Positions 1 to 9,983 of a DNA stretch of 64,000 bases are shown here, one piece after another. Position numbers and translations under genes: made by a program. Positions within the stretch are counted from its first letter, which is position 1; each line of letters begins with the position of its first letter. The DNA comes from Altibacter lentus (lineage in GTDB: Bacteria > Bacteroidota > Bacteroidia > Flavobacteriales > Flavobacteriaceae), in contig NZ_KN050846.1 of NCBI RefSeq assembly GCF_000746845.1, positions 379,394 through 443,393 on the forward strand, given 5' to 3'. Below the pieces are notes generated by a model. The model did not search any database. It saw nothing but the letters and a program-made list of their open reading frames with translations, and was not told where the DNA came from.

Positions 1-1
1 T

Positions 2-1276
2 ACGGAAAATGGATTGAATACCATTAACGCGAACAAACTAAAGGATGTCATGCCATTTCTCATCGACTCTGTAGTACGCTCCAAAGAGCAGGCAGAGAAT
101 GAGTTGGAGTTGGTGATCCAGGAAGAATGTACGTCTATTCACAGCAGTGTACACTGGAAATTCAAAAAAGAAGCGAAACGTTATTTGAGCAGCCTGGCAA
201 AAGGGGAGCCCTCTTATTTCAGGGAAATTGTCTTTAACGATGTGTATCCGCTTTATGGACAAATTGATGTCAAGGGCTCTTCAACAGCACGCAATGAGGC
301 TACCAAAAAAGATCTGGTGCTTCAGCTTAAACACGTTCAAAAGATCATTCATAAGATCCATGCGATTGAGAACCTTCCTATTTATGAGCATATTGCTTTC
401 AGAATTAATCAGTATCTGGAAGATCTAAAAGAAGAGCTTCAAGTAGATAGTGAACGGCAGGTGCTTACTTTTCTGCGGAAGGAGATCATTCCATTGTTCA
501 CACACCTAAGTAAGAAAAGCGAAACACTGAAACTGCTTATACAAAAATACCAGGACCTTGTAGATACCGCTACGGGCTTGATCTACAAGCACCGAAAAGA
601 TTACGATGACTCCGTAATGCTTATAAACAAGCGCATGGCCTCCATTCTCGATAAAAAACAGATCGAAGCCCAGCAAATGTATCCGCATTACTTTGAGCGT
701 TTCAAAACCGACGGAGTAGAACACAATCTTTATATTGGCGAAGCCATTACGAAGACCAAGAGTTTCAACAAAGTGTATTTATATAATCTTAGGTTGTGGC
801 AACTGCAGGTCATGTGCGAAATGGAGAACAATTACTACAAATTGAAAGAACGGTTACCGGTAGCCATGAGTGTGGCGTCTATGATCCTGTCGTTTAATAG
901 CCCGTTGTCACTTCGGTTCCGTATGGATGAAAAACGATTTGATGTCGACGGAACGTATAATGCGCGTTACGAGGTGGTTAAAAAACGAGTCGACAAAGCA
1001 TTTATTAAAGGTACCGAAGAGCGCATCACGCAGGCAGGGAAGATCACCATTGTATATTCCCAAAAGGAAGATGAAGAGGAATACTTAAAATATATTAGTT
1101 TCCTTCAGCACCAAAAGCAATTGGACACCGATGTAGAGATTCTGGAATTGGAGGATCTACAGGGCGTTACAGGTCTTAAGGCGTTACGCGTTAGTGTACT
1201 GTATGTGAATGAAACAAGCGATCATCAAAAGGAATATTACACCTACGACGACCTCATGTCACAGATCAATTCTTAG
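2..1276 (+). CDS. C-terminal part of a GAF-family-like cytoplasmic protein (5' truncated)
   Basis: The reading frame is open from the first bases of the window through a TTG at 14 to the TAG at 1274-1276, so the true start most likely lies upstream and only about 420 C-terminal residues are visible. There is no signal peptide or membrane segment. The sequence is helical and charged (TKKDLVLQLKHVQKI, DDSVMLINKRMASIL, MYPHYFERFKTDGVEHN). It resembles, from memory, the C-terminal portion of long flavobacterial proteins annotated as GAF-domain proteins; no GAF domain is visible in this part. The function is unknown. It converges with the next gene and their stop codons overlap by 4 bp. The reading frame is certain; the family name is tentative. 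Confidence 0.6.
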   Translation, partial: TENGLNTINANKLKDVMPFLIDSVVRSKEQAENELELVIQEECTSIHSSVHWKFKKEAKRYLSSLAKGEPSYFREIVFNDVYPLYGQIDVKGSSTARNEATKKDLVLQLKHVQKIIHKIHAIENLPIYEHIAFRINQYLEDLKEELQVDSERQVLTFLRKEIIPLFTHLSKKSETLKLLIQKYQDLVDTATGLIYKHRKDYDDSVMLINKRMASILDKKQIEAQQMYPHYFERFKTDGVEHNLYIGEAITKTKSFNKVYLYNLRLWQLQVMCEMENNYYKLKERLPVAMSVASMILSFNSPLSLRFRMDEKRFDVDGTYNARYEVVKKRVDKAFIKGTEERITQAGKITIVYSQKEDEEEYLKYISFLQHQKQLDTDVEILELEDLQGVTGLKALRVSVLYVNETSDHQKEYYTYDDLMSQINS

Positions 1277-2496
1277 GCATTCGGGTCGACGATCTCTTTT
1301 ACTTCATCAATAGGAATATCTGCTAGTCCGAACGAGACGCCAAATGCAATAATAGAAATGATCGTTCCCACTACAAAGATCGTATAGGTAAGGCGGAGGA
1401 TTCGGTATTTCCTGTCCAGCACTTTACCTAAAAAGTAAAGGTCTTTCGTAAGCGAAGAATAGATATAGTCACGGTCATTCAACAATTCCCCGATAGCCCA
1501 TTGGTATTGATCTAACTCCATCTTGTGGAAATTTCCGAAGAAGGTAAGATTCACACTTTTATTTTCCACATCTTCCTTAGTAAATTCACCTCGGGTTACA
1601 TTGGGTCGCGTTGCGATCACTGCTAGGATCATCGTCACTGCACTGGATATCACAAATACCGCAGTAGGCCAAATAAGATAGGGATTAGTGTCAAATTTTG
1701 AGAAGAGATTCGCCAAGATCACCGAGATGACGATAGCGTTTACAGATAATAAAATGTTGGCCTTTGTATCGGCTATATCACTTAACTTAATGTGATTTCG
1801 AAGTGCTGTACGGTAGAAGGTTTGGATTCCCCTGTCCGGACTCGCATCCTTATATTTCATTTTAAGCTGTGCCTTAAGGTCTTCACGCTTTAAGCGTTTT
1901 TTATCCTTTTTCCTGCCCTTTATAAGGTTGGCAAGGTTGTCCTCCTTTTGTTTTTGCCAATTTCGAAGAGCATAATCACTGTAAAACTGATGCTTTTCTA
2001 TTAGGACCTTGATGTTCTCATCACGCCATTCGCGCGGTGAGAATTTTTGGATCCCTTGCGATTTGTATTCTTGCCGCAGGAATTCGCTGGCTTCTTCAAA
2101 ATAATCCTTTCCAAAGTGCGAAGAATCGGCATCGCGGATCATCTCCTCCAAAGGTCCTTCAGGTGTTCCTTTGAACTTTGTGGCCATGATACATTTGTTG
2201 ACTCCTTCTATAATTTCGGGATCTGCATTCTGCGATTCAAGGAACTCTGTGGCGATCTTTACACTCTCTTCTTCATGTCCTTCACGAGTCACAGTATAGC
2301 CCGTATCATGCAGTAATGCTGCCAGTCTAAGGACCGTGGCATCTTTAACATTAATTTGTGAATCTTCAATAATTTCGTTTATACTTTTATAAACACGTTT
2401 GGAATGGGTGTAATTGTGATAGACAAATGTGTTTGGTAATTTCTCCTTAAATAGATTAAGGATAAATTGATCTGCTGCCTCGACGATATCGCTCAT
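1273..2496 (-). CDS. HD-domain hydrolase fused to a Pycsar-effector transmembrane domain (PycTM/DUF5706)
   Basis: 407 residues. The N-terminal half is an HD phosphohydrolase domain: H31, the HD pair H63-D64 in LLHDTGYT, H74, and D122 in IRDADSSHFG. A basic linker (about 183-215) leads to a C-terminal membrane domain (about 224-400) with the core RNHIKLSDIADTKANILL and several hydrophobic segments near 246-265, 270-292 and 368-390. That domain matches the PycTM effector family, which in Pycsar anti-phage systems responds to cCMP or cUMP by damaging the inner membrane. No pyrimidine cyclase is next to it here. The HD domain could degrade or sense a nucleotide signal (inference). It is divergent from the phosphatase-barrel genes and converges with the gene on its other side. 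A housekeeping stringent-type or membrane-signalling role is an alternative to defence. Confidence 0.8.
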   Translation of the reverse strand: MSDIVEAADQFILNLFKEKLPNTFVYHNYTHSKRVYKSINEIIEDSQINVKDATVLRLAALLHDTGYTVTREGHEEESVKIATEFLESQNADPEIIEGVNKCIMATKFKGTPEGPLEEMIRDADSSHFGKDYFEEASEFLRQEYKSQGIQKFSPREWRDENIKVLIEKHQFYSDYALRNWQKQKEDNLANLIKGRKKDKKRLKREDLKAQLKMKYKDASPDRGIQTFYRTALRNHIKLSDIADTKANILLSVNAIVISVILANLFSKFDTNPYLIWPTAVFVISSAVTMILAVIATRPNVTRGEFTKEDVENKSVNLTFFGNFHKMELDQYQWAIGELLNDRDYIYSSLTKDLYFLGKVLDRKYRILRLTYTIFVVGTIISIIAFGVSFGLADIPIDEVKEIVDPNA

Positions 2497-2548
2497 AGTG
2501 TTGAATTAATCATCCAAATTACTAAAAAATAAATCGCTCATAAATTAC

Positions 2549-5500
2549 ATGAAGAAAATTAACATCATTATAACTTTTATAGGAGTTTCCTTCCTTTTTG
2601 GATGTGCAACACACCAACCACAATATCGTACCAAGGACACAAATCAAGAGCTTCCTCCATCCGGGAAAGAGGTGGATCACACTTTCTTTTTGCTGGGAGA
2701 TGCGGGGTATGTTGAAGAGGCCGAATCTTCTGTGGCATTGCGGTCATTTCAAGAATATATCAAAGAAAATACCTCAAAGAACAGTCATGTGATCTTTTTA
2801 GGCAATAGCTTTTATCCATCGGGGATGTCTTCTGAAACACCTTCAAAAGCATCAAATATCAAGGATCAATTAAAGGCCATAGAGGCGCATAAAGGCAAAG
2901 TAATGATTCTTCCCGGCGAATTGGACTGGCGATCCAGTGTGGATGGTCTTGAATATGAAGAAGATTTCCTGAAAGCCCGTTACGACGGAAAAGATATACT
3001 GCAACCTAATAACGGCTGTCCTTTGGAAAGTATTGAGATAGGTGATGATATACAACTCATCGTTATTGACTCCCAATGGTATATAGAAAGCTGGGATGAC
3101 CACCCCAAGATGAATGATAAGTGCGAGATAAAAACACGCCGAAAATTCTTCATTGAAATTGAAGGAGAACTTAAAAAGAATAAAGGAAAGACCATACTGT
3201 TTGCCACCCACCATCCACTCATTACCAATGGAAAGCACGGGGGACGTTATACCGCCCTAAACCAAATACTGCCGGTTCCCGGATTGGCGACGGTGATCAC
3301 ACAAGTACGAAGCCAGGGTGCGATCTCAAAACAGGACCGCTACAATGAAAGGTATAACGATCTAATGAGTCGCCTTAATGTTATGGCAAAAGACCATGAT
3401 CAACTGGTCTTTGTTTCAGGACACGACAGATCGCTTCAATATTCCGAAGACAGGAACACTAAACAGATCGTTTCGGGAGCAGCCGGGGATCCAACGGCGG
3501 CCGCCTTGGGAGCACATGGTTTGTTTAGTTTTGGTGGACCTGGTTTTACGGTAGTGACCGTGTATAAAGACGGCTCTTCGCAAGCGGCTTTCTATAAAGC
3601 GGAGGAAGATAGTAATGCGACCCTCCTTTTTCAGAAGGACATTATAACTGCACCCAAAAAATACGACACCTCTAGTTTACCGGATTCTTTCCCGGCAACT
3701 GTAAAAGCTTCGGTCTACGATGATGATCGGGTAGAGAGAACAGGTTTTTTTAAAACGGTTTGGGGTGATCATTACCGAAAGGTATACGGTACCGAAGTGA
3801 CGGCTACGGTAGTACAATTGGACACCCTCTATGGTGGCTTGAAAGTGATTAGAGCAGGCGGCGGACATCAAACAAGGTCACTTCGGCTTCAGGATAAGGA
3901 AGGCCGTGATTATAATATGAGGGCACTGAAGAAGAGTGCTGTGCAATTCCTTCAAACAGTTATTGTGAAGGATAAGGAAGTGGAAGACGATTTTAAAGAT
4001 ACCCTTCCCGAAGACCTTATTCTCGATTTTTACACCGCTGCGCATCCGTATGGAGCATTTACAATCCCGAAACTCGCCGCTGCAGCGAATGTTTTTCATA
4101 CAAATCCGAAGTTATACTATGTCCCAAAACAGAAAGCCTTGGGTGCATACAACGATGCCTATGGAGATGAGCTTTACATGATAGTTGAACGACCGGATGA
4201 ACCTTACGATGGTGCAATTTTTAACTATCCGGATGATATTGAGAGCACAGACGATCTTTTAGATAAGATAAGAAGCGATGAAGAGAATGTGGTCGATGAG
4301 AAGACCTATATCCGGGCGCGTGTGTTCGATATGCTCATAGGGGATTGGGATCGCCATAACGATCAATGGCGATGGGCAGAGTTTAAAGATCAGGATGGCA
4401 AGGATGTTTTTGTTCCTATTCCCCGAGATAGGGATCAGGTGTATGCCAATTTTGACGGGGGATTACTGGATGTGGTGCGAGCCTTGTTCAGTACGTCACG
4501 GCAATTTCAAGTGTACGATTCTGAATTGAAACACACCAAATGGTTCAATGCTGCCGGTATTAAACTGGATAGAGCACTGGTAGAGAATTACGGAAGAGAA
4601 GAATGGTTGGCACAAGCCACCTATTTGCAACAAAACGTAACCGATGCCGTGATCGAGAACGCATTTAACGACCTCCCAAAAGAGGCGATGGATGAGACGG
4701 CTCAGGATATAAAGAATAAATTAAAAGGCCGACGGGATAACATTGTGAGAATAGCCGGTGAGTACTACGATTATTTTTCTGAACTTCAAATAGTTACCGG
4801 AACCGATAAAGACGATCATTTCGAGATCACTCGTTTATCAGACGGGGAGACCAATATTAAGGTGTTCCGAATCAAAGACGGAAAAAAAGGTGAAAAGATC
4901 GTAGACAGGACCTACAATGCGCAAGACACTAAGGAGCTTTGGGTCTACGGACTGGATGATGACGACGTTTTTGAAGTGTCCGGAACCGGAAACAATCCTA
5001 TTTTTATTCGTATCGTAGGAGGGCAGAACAACGACACCTATAAGATCGCTAACGGTAGAAAGATAAAGGTATACGATCATAAAAGTCAAAAGAATACGAT
5101 TGAAGAAAAGGGAGGTGCCGGTTTCCGACTTACCGATAATTATAATTTCAACACCTACGATTATACCAAACAAATACAATCCACCAATTTATTCTTACCT
5201 TCTATTGGAGCCAACCCAGATGACGGTTTTAAAGTTGGGATCAGCAATGTATATACGGTAAATGGCTTTCAACAAAACCCCTTTGCACAGCAGCATCGTT
5301 TTTCCGCAGGCTATTATGTCGCGACCCAGAGTTTCGATCTACGTTATGAAGGTGAGTTTGCGAATATCTTCGGAAGCTATAACTTCCTGATAGGCGGACA
5401 CTTTAGAAACCCGAATTATGCCGTGAATTTCTTTGGCTTCGGAAATGAGACCTCTAATCTCGAATATGAAGATGAAGATAACTTCGATCTGGATTATAAC

Positions 5501-6229
5501 AGGGTGCGTCTTGGAGGTTATGGAGGACATTTCGGTGTTCAGAAGGATTCGCCGTACGGCAGCCTGTATCGCTTTACTGCTAGGTTAGACGGCTTTGAAG
5601 TAGAGGATACTCCGGGTCGTTTTATCAGTATGTTTCCTGTAACCGAACTGGATGAGACAAAATTCTTTGCTTCTCTGGAAGCCACGTATGGATATGAGAG
5701 CTATGACAACAAGGTGAATCCGTCACGGGGAATGAAATTCGACCTCACTGTTGGGGGAACACAAGATATAGAGGGGTCCAATGATCTCTTTGGATATGTG
5801 AATCCGTATGTAGCATTTTACAACGCCATAACCCAAGACCGAAAGCTGGTATTAAAGACCGTGGCACAAGGGCAAGTACGACTGGGCGATGGTTTTGAAT
5901 TCTACCAAGCGGCCCAACTGGGAAGTGATACAGGGCTGCGGGGCTATCGTGACGAGCGGTTTACGGGGAAGACAGCAGCAGCCGGAAGCGCAGATCTTCG
6001 GTATAGTTTCAATAGGTTCAAGACCGGATTAACACCGGTACAAATTGGTATCTTTGGTGGAGCCGATGCAGGTCGCGTTTGGATCCCCAATGAAGATTCA
6101 GACGTTTGGCACACCGATTTTGGAGGTGGTTTCTGGGTGAATGCGGCCGATATCCTAAGCGGTACGCTTAATGTATTCGCCGGAGACGAAGGAATACGAT
6201 TAACCTTTGGCCTTGCCGTTTCAATGTAA
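2549..6229 (+). CDS. Phosphatase-like / kinase-like / Omp85-barrel lipoprotein, copy 1 (phosphatase motifs degraded)
   Basis: 1,226 residues. A lipoprotein signal (LFGC, lipid Cys 19) is followed by a calcineurin-like metallophosphoesterase fold (about 43-360). GDAG (50-53) and HHP (221-223) are kept, but the metal-ligand motifs are altered: GNSFYP at 85-90 instead of GDNIYP, GELDW at 123-127 instead of GNHDW, and GHDR at 291-294 instead of GHEH. So it probably lacks full phosphatase activity. The central part (about 395-700) has a Gly-rich stretch GGGHQT (437), RALKK (458-462), GDWDRHNDQWRW (598-609) and PIPRDRDQ (623-630), which look like an atypical kinase active site (inference). The C-terminal 350 residues are a surface-antigen beta-barrel with the Omp85 signature LRGYRDERFTG (1130-1140). 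First of three tandem copies, 6 bp before the next. Confidence 0.85.
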   Translation: MKKINIIITFIGVSFLFGCATHQPQYRTKDTNQELPPSGKEVDHTFFLLGDAGYVEEAESSVALRSFQEYIKENTSKNSHVIFLGNSFYPSGMSSETPSKASNIKDQLKAIEAHKGKVMILPGELDWRSSVDGLEYEEDFLKARYDGKDILQPNNGCPLESIEIGDDIQLIVIDSQWYIESWDDHPKMNDKCEIKTRRKFFIEIEGELKKNKGKTILFATHHPLITNGKHGGRYTALNQILPVPGLATVITQVRSQGAISKQDRYNERYNDLMSRLNVMAKDHDQLVFVSGHDRSLQYSEDRNTKQIVSGAAGDPTAAALGAHGLFSFGGPGFTVVTVYKDGSSQAAFYKAEEDSNATLLFQKDIITAPKKYDTSSLPDSFPATVKASVYDDDRVERTGFFKTVWGDHYRKVYGTEVTATVVQLDTLYGGLKVIRAGGGHQTRSLRLQDKEGRDYNMRALKKSAVQFLQTVIVKDKEVEDDFKDTLPEDLILDFYTAAHPYGAFTIPKLAAAANVFHTNPKLYYVPKQKALGAYNDAYGDELYMIVERPDEPYDGAIFNYPDDIESTDDLLDKIRSDEENVVDEKTYIRARVFDMLIGDWDRHNDQWRWAEFKDQDGKDVFVPIPRDRDQVYANFDGGLLDVVRALFSTSRQFQVYDSELKHTKWFNAAGIKLDRALVENYGREEWLAQATYLQQNVTDAVIENAFNDLPKEAMDETAQDIKNKLKGRRDNIVRIAGEYYDYFSELQIVTGTDKDDHFEITRLSDGETNIKVFRIKDGKKGEKIVDRTYNAQDTKELWVYGLDDDDVFEVSGTGNNPIFIRIVGGQNNDTYKIANGRKIKVYDHKSQKNTIEEKGGAGFRLTDNYNFNTYDYTKQIQSTNLFLPSIGANPDDGFKVGISNVYTVNGFQQNPFAQQHRFSAGYYVATQSFDLRYEGEFANIFGSYNFLIGGHFRNPNYAVNFFGFGNETSNLEYEDEDNFDLDYNRVRLGGYGGHFGVQKDSPYGSLYRFTARLDGFEVEDTPGRFISMFPVTELDETKFFASLEATYGYESYDNKVNPSRGMKFDLTVGGTQDIEGSNDLFGYVNPYVAFYNAITQDRKLVLKTVAQGQVRLGDGFEFYQAAQLGSDTGLRGYRDERFTGKTAAAGSADLRYSFNRFKTGLTPVQIGIFGGADAGRVWIPNEDSDVWHTDFGGGFWVNAADILSGTLNVFAGDEGIRLTFGLAVSM

Positions 6230-6235
6230 TTTTTT

Positions 6236-9200
6236 ATGATCAAAAAAAGTGTCTTCGTTCTATTAGTCATGGTACTATTCGGTTCGTGCGCCTCTTATGA
6301 TGCGCTCTATCGCGAACCCGATAGGCAAGTGGTATATCCTTCAGAAAAAAAGATAGAAAAAACCTTCTATTTAATTGGAGATGCCGGACTTTCCCCAATG
6401 AACGGAATGAGCGACGCCCTTAAAACACTTCAAAATCTCTTAAAGGATGAGGACACCGAAGGCGATTATGCTATATATCTAGGCGATAATATCTATCCTG
6501 ACGGAATGCCTCCCCAAAATGAACCTTTGGAACGTAAATGGGCCGAGAATCACTTGGATGCACAACTTAAAGCACTCGAAGATTTTAAAGGTGAGATCGT
6601 TTTTATACCGGGAAATCACGATTGGTATAACAATGGTCTCGCAGGATTGCGTCGTGAAGAATTGTATTTGGAGTTTGCTTCAGGAAAAAATCTTTTACGG
6701 CCCTCCGGGGGTTGTCCTTTAGAAAGTATCGATCTGGGTGAGAACATACAATTGATCGTGATAGATACCCAATGGTATCTGGAGGACTGGAACACAGATC
6801 CGGGCATCAATGAGAATTGTGAGATCAAGTCGCGGGAAAAGTTCTTTATAGAAATAGAGACAGAACTGGAAAAGAACCAGGGTAAGACCATTCTTTTTGC
6901 CATGCACCACCCTATGTTTACCTACGGGGCCCATGGAGGTCACTTTGCTTTAAAGAAGCATTTGTACCCTACTCAAAAAAAGTTACCATTGCCTATTTTG
7001 TCGTCCTTGGTCGCCCAAATACGATCACAAGGGGGTGTTTCGGTGCAGGACCGATACAACGAATTGTATAATAAATTAATGACACGCCTGGCGACCATTG
7101 CAAAAAAAAGTAAACGTCTTGTATTCGCCTCTGGTCACGAACATACCATGCACCATATAGAGCAGGAGGGTTTGATTCAGATCCAAACGGGAAATGGTGC
7201 CAAATCGAGCTTTGCAGATCTGGGACAATTTGGTGAATTTAGCTATGGCGGACTAGGATTTGCTGTTATGGATGTGTTCGAAGACGGCTCGTCATGGGTT
7301 AAATACTATGGTGTTGGAGAAAATTACACGCCCGAGCTCTTATTTCAGAAAGAGATCATTGCGCCTCCTAAACCGTATGACATCAGCAGCTTGCCAAAAC
7401 TGCCGGAATCCCAGAAAACAATAAGCGTGCCCATCTACAAACAAGATTCTATTAGTGAAGCGTTGTTCTTTAAGACGGTTTGGGGTAGAAAATACAAAGA
7501 GGTGTACGCTCATCCGGTTGAAGCTCCAATTGGTTATTTGGATACGCTATTTGGAGGGGTCACAATCATTGGTGAATCCAGCAATAAGAATTTTAAGGCA
7601 CTGCGATTACAGGATAAGGATGGAAACGAATACCGTATGCGTACCCTAAAGAAGAACGCGCTAAGTTTCCTTACTAAAATAGACGTGCCGTTAGACCCTC
7701 AAAATGTGGAAGCCTCTCAGGAAACCGATGCAAAAGAGGAAATATCGTTTCCCGACAATTTTGACAGTAATTTCTATACCGCAACGCATCCTTATGCCCA
7801 GATGGCCATTCCTCTCTTGGCCGATGCCATCGATGTCTTTAACACGAAACCAAGGCTGTATTATATTCCCAAGCAGGAGCGTCTCGGTAATTACAACGAG
7901 GACTTTGGAAACGATCTGTATTATATTTCAATACAACCCAATGAAGACAGTGAGGGTCAAAGAACTTTCGAATATCCGGACGACATTGAGACCACGGATG
8001 ATATCCTTATTAAAATGCGTTCTCGGGCCGATCTTCGGGTGGATGAACAAAATTATATTAAATCCCGACTCTTCAACATGCTTATAGGAGACTGGGACCG
8101 AGAAAGTGATTATTGGCGCTGGGCTGAGTATTACAATCGCGACAGTCTAAATGTGTACGTTCCCATCCCAAAGAATCAAGACGATGCCTTTTCCAGCTTC
8201 GAAGGGAGCATCCTTGACGTGGCGAAGTCTATCTTCGGAAGTAATAATCAGAAACAGATCTACAGCGAGAATATAAGAGACTTGCAATATTTCAATAAAG
8301 AAGGAATCATTCTGGACAGAGCACTTCTCAAGCGTTCGGGAAGAGCACAATGGATCTTCCTGGCCGAATCTATTAAGAAAACGCTAACCGATTCACTCAT
8401 AGATGCGGCTTTTACGAGGGTCCCTGAAGCGGTTCGTGATGAGTCCTTAAAAGAGATCATTGAAACCTTAAAGGCCCGTCGGGAAAATCTGGTAGACATC
8501 GCAGATCGCTACTATTCCTATTTGGCGACACAGCAAACCATAGAAGGAAGTAATTATAACGACTATTTTGAGATCACAAGGCTGCCCGATGGCATGACCA
8601 ATGTTAAGGTCTATTCAAACTACAAGGATGATCGAAAGGAACCGGTGATCGACCGCACGTTTAGAACCAAGGACACTAGCGAGATCTGGATCTTTGGTTT
8701 GGACGGTAAAGACACTTTCGAAATACATGGCGATACGCAGGGAGATTTAATATTTGTTAGACTGATAGGAGGGCAGGGGATCGATACATATAAGCTCATT
8801 GAAGGCGAAAACGCCAAAGTGTACGATCATGAAAGCAGAGAAAGCATTGTGGAGGAGCGAAAAGGGGGAAGCCTTCGTTTTACCGATGTATACAACCTGA
8901 ATGTTTACGACTATCGAAAACAGATCACACGTTCCAACGATTATGCTTCGGTGTTAGGCTACAATCCGGACGACGGAATGAATATGGGGGTGCAATACAC
9001 ATATGTAGTGAATAACTACCAGCGAAATCCTTTTTCCCAAAAACACACAGCACGTGCTTCTTACTATTTTGACACTTCAAGTTTTGATGTAGAATATAAC
9101 GGTGAATATGCTAATATTCAGAACGATAAAAATCTTAGTTTCGGACTTTATTTTACCAGCCCCAACTATACTGTTAATTATTTTGGCTACGGAAATGAGA

Positions 9201-9967
9201 CCGTTAATCCCGAGGCGGAACTCGGGATCGAGAACAACAGGATTGAACTACAAACCATCGCAGCCAATATTGGATTGCTCCGAAACTCGAATTTTGGTAG
9301 TTTCTTCAAACTACACGCAAAGGTGGAAGCAATTAGGCTGCACAGTCCGTTGCCGGCCTCCCTTTCCCCCAACGCAGCCTTCATACTAAACGAAACTTCC
9401 TATTTCGGGACGCTGGAGGGACTTTATAACTATCGTAGTTATGACAATCCGTTGAATCCAACAAAGGGAATGATGTTCGACCTCTCGGTGGGAGCTACTG
9501 ATAATTTGAATGACCTGGACAGGATTTTTGGGTTCCTTAAAACCCGATTGGGATTTTATAATGCCTTGACGGTCAACAAAAAGGTAGTGCTGAAAACAAA
9601 CATTCAGGCCGGATTTAACTTTGACAACAATTTTGAGTTTTATCAAGGAATAACCTTGGGAGCCAATAACGGCTTGCGAGGTTACAGAGAAGAACGGTTT
9701 ACAGGGAAATCATCCCTGGTAGGAAGTGCCGATGTACGGTACAGCTTCGACGAATTTAAAATAGAGCTCATTCCTATTCAGGTGGGGGTCTATGGGGGAG
9801 CCGATCTTGGAAAGGTATGGATACCGGGTCAGGATTCCGACAAATGGCATAACTCATTGGGCGGTGGCCTGTGGATCAACGGTTCGGGGGGGCTTAACGG
9901 ATCATTTAGCGCTTTTCATTCGGTGGAAGGGACGCGTTATGTCTTTGGATTGGGCATTACCTTTTAA
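6236..9967 (+). CDS. Phosphatase / kinase-like / Omp85-barrel lipoprotein, copy 2 (phosphatase motifs intact)
   Basis: 1,243 residues with lipid Cys 18 (LFGSC). The metallophosphoesterase head keeps every classical motif: GDAG (48-51), GDNIYP (83-88), GNHDW (126-130), HHP (224-226) and GHEH (300-303), so it is the copy most likely to be an active phosphatase. The central domain has lost the signature seen in the other two: the Gly-rich GGGHQT segment is replaced by GESSNKNF, GDWDRH becomes GDWDRE (618-623), and PRDRDQ becomes PKNQDD (645-650). The C-terminal barrel carries LRGYREERFTG (1147-1157) and ends in Phe, as expected for a BAM-assembled barrel. The start is only 6 bp after copy 1, indicating one operon. 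The natural substrate is unknown. Confidence 0.87.
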   Translation: MIKKSVFVLLVMVLFGSCASYDALYREPDRQVVYPSEKKIEKTFYLIGDAGLSPMNGMSDALKTLQNLLKDEDTEGDYAIYLGDNIYPDGMPPQNEPLERKWAENHLDAQLKALEDFKGEIVFIPGNHDWYNNGLAGLRREELYLEFASGKNLLRPSGGCPLESIDLGENIQLIVIDTQWYLEDWNTDPGINENCEIKSREKFFIEIETELEKNQGKTILFAMHHPMFTYGAHGGHFALKKHLYPTQKKLPLPILSSLVAQIRSQGGVSVQDRYNELYNKLMTRLATIAKKSKRLVFASGHEHTMHHIEQEGLIQIQTGNGAKSSFADLGQFGEFSYGGLGFAVMDVFEDGSSWVKYYGVGENYTPELLFQKEIIAPPKPYDISSLPKLPESQKTISVPIYKQDSISEALFFKTVWGRKYKEVYAHPVEAPIGYLDTLFGGVTIIGESSNKNFKALRLQDKDGNEYRMRTLKKNALSFLTKIDVPLDPQNVEASQETDAKEEISFPDNFDSNFYTATHPYAQMAIPLLADAIDVFNTKPRLYYIPKQERLGNYNEDFGNDLYYISIQPNEDSEGQRTFEYPDDIETTDDILIKMRSRADLRVDEQNYIKSRLFNMLIGDWDRESDYWRWAEYYNRDSLNVYVPIPKNQDDAFSSFEGSILDVAKSIFGSNNQKQIYSENIRDLQYFNKEGIILDRALLKRSGRAQWIFLAESIKKTLTDSLIDAAFTRVPEAVRDESLKEIIETLKARRENLVDIADRYYSYLATQQTIEGSNYNDYFEITRLPDGMTNVKVYSNYKDDRKEPVIDRTFRTKDTSEIWIFGLDGKDTFEIHGDTQGDLIFVRLIGGQGIDTYKLIEGENAKVYDHESRESIVEERKGGSLRFTDVYNLNVYDYRKQITRSNDYASVLGYNPDDGMNMGVQYTYVVNNYQRNPFSQKHTARASYYFDTSSFDVEYNGEYANIQNDKNLSFGLYFTSPNYTVNYFGYGNETVNPEAELGIENNRIELQTIAANIGLLRNSNFGSFFKLHAKVEAIRLHSPLPASLSPNAAFILNETSYFGTLEGLYNYRSYDNPLNPTKGMMFDLSVGATDNLNDLDRIFGFLKTRLGFYNALTVNKKVVLKTNIQAGFNFDNNFEFYQGITLGANNGLRGYREERFTGKSSLVGSADVRYSFDEFKIELIPIQVGVYGGADLGKVWIPGQDSDKWHNSLGGGLWINGSGGLNGSFSAFHSVEGTRYVFGLGITF

Positions 9968-9983
9968 TAAGCAGTATACAGCT

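Noticed and set aside
1273-2496. Complete Pycsar defence system
   Set aside because: Only the effector-type domain is present; no cyclase gene is next to it, so a full system cannot be claimed.
9792-9983. N-terminal extension of the third barrel gene
   Set aside because: It overlaps the end of copy 2 and would place the lipoprotein signal at residue 65; the ATG at 9984 is better.
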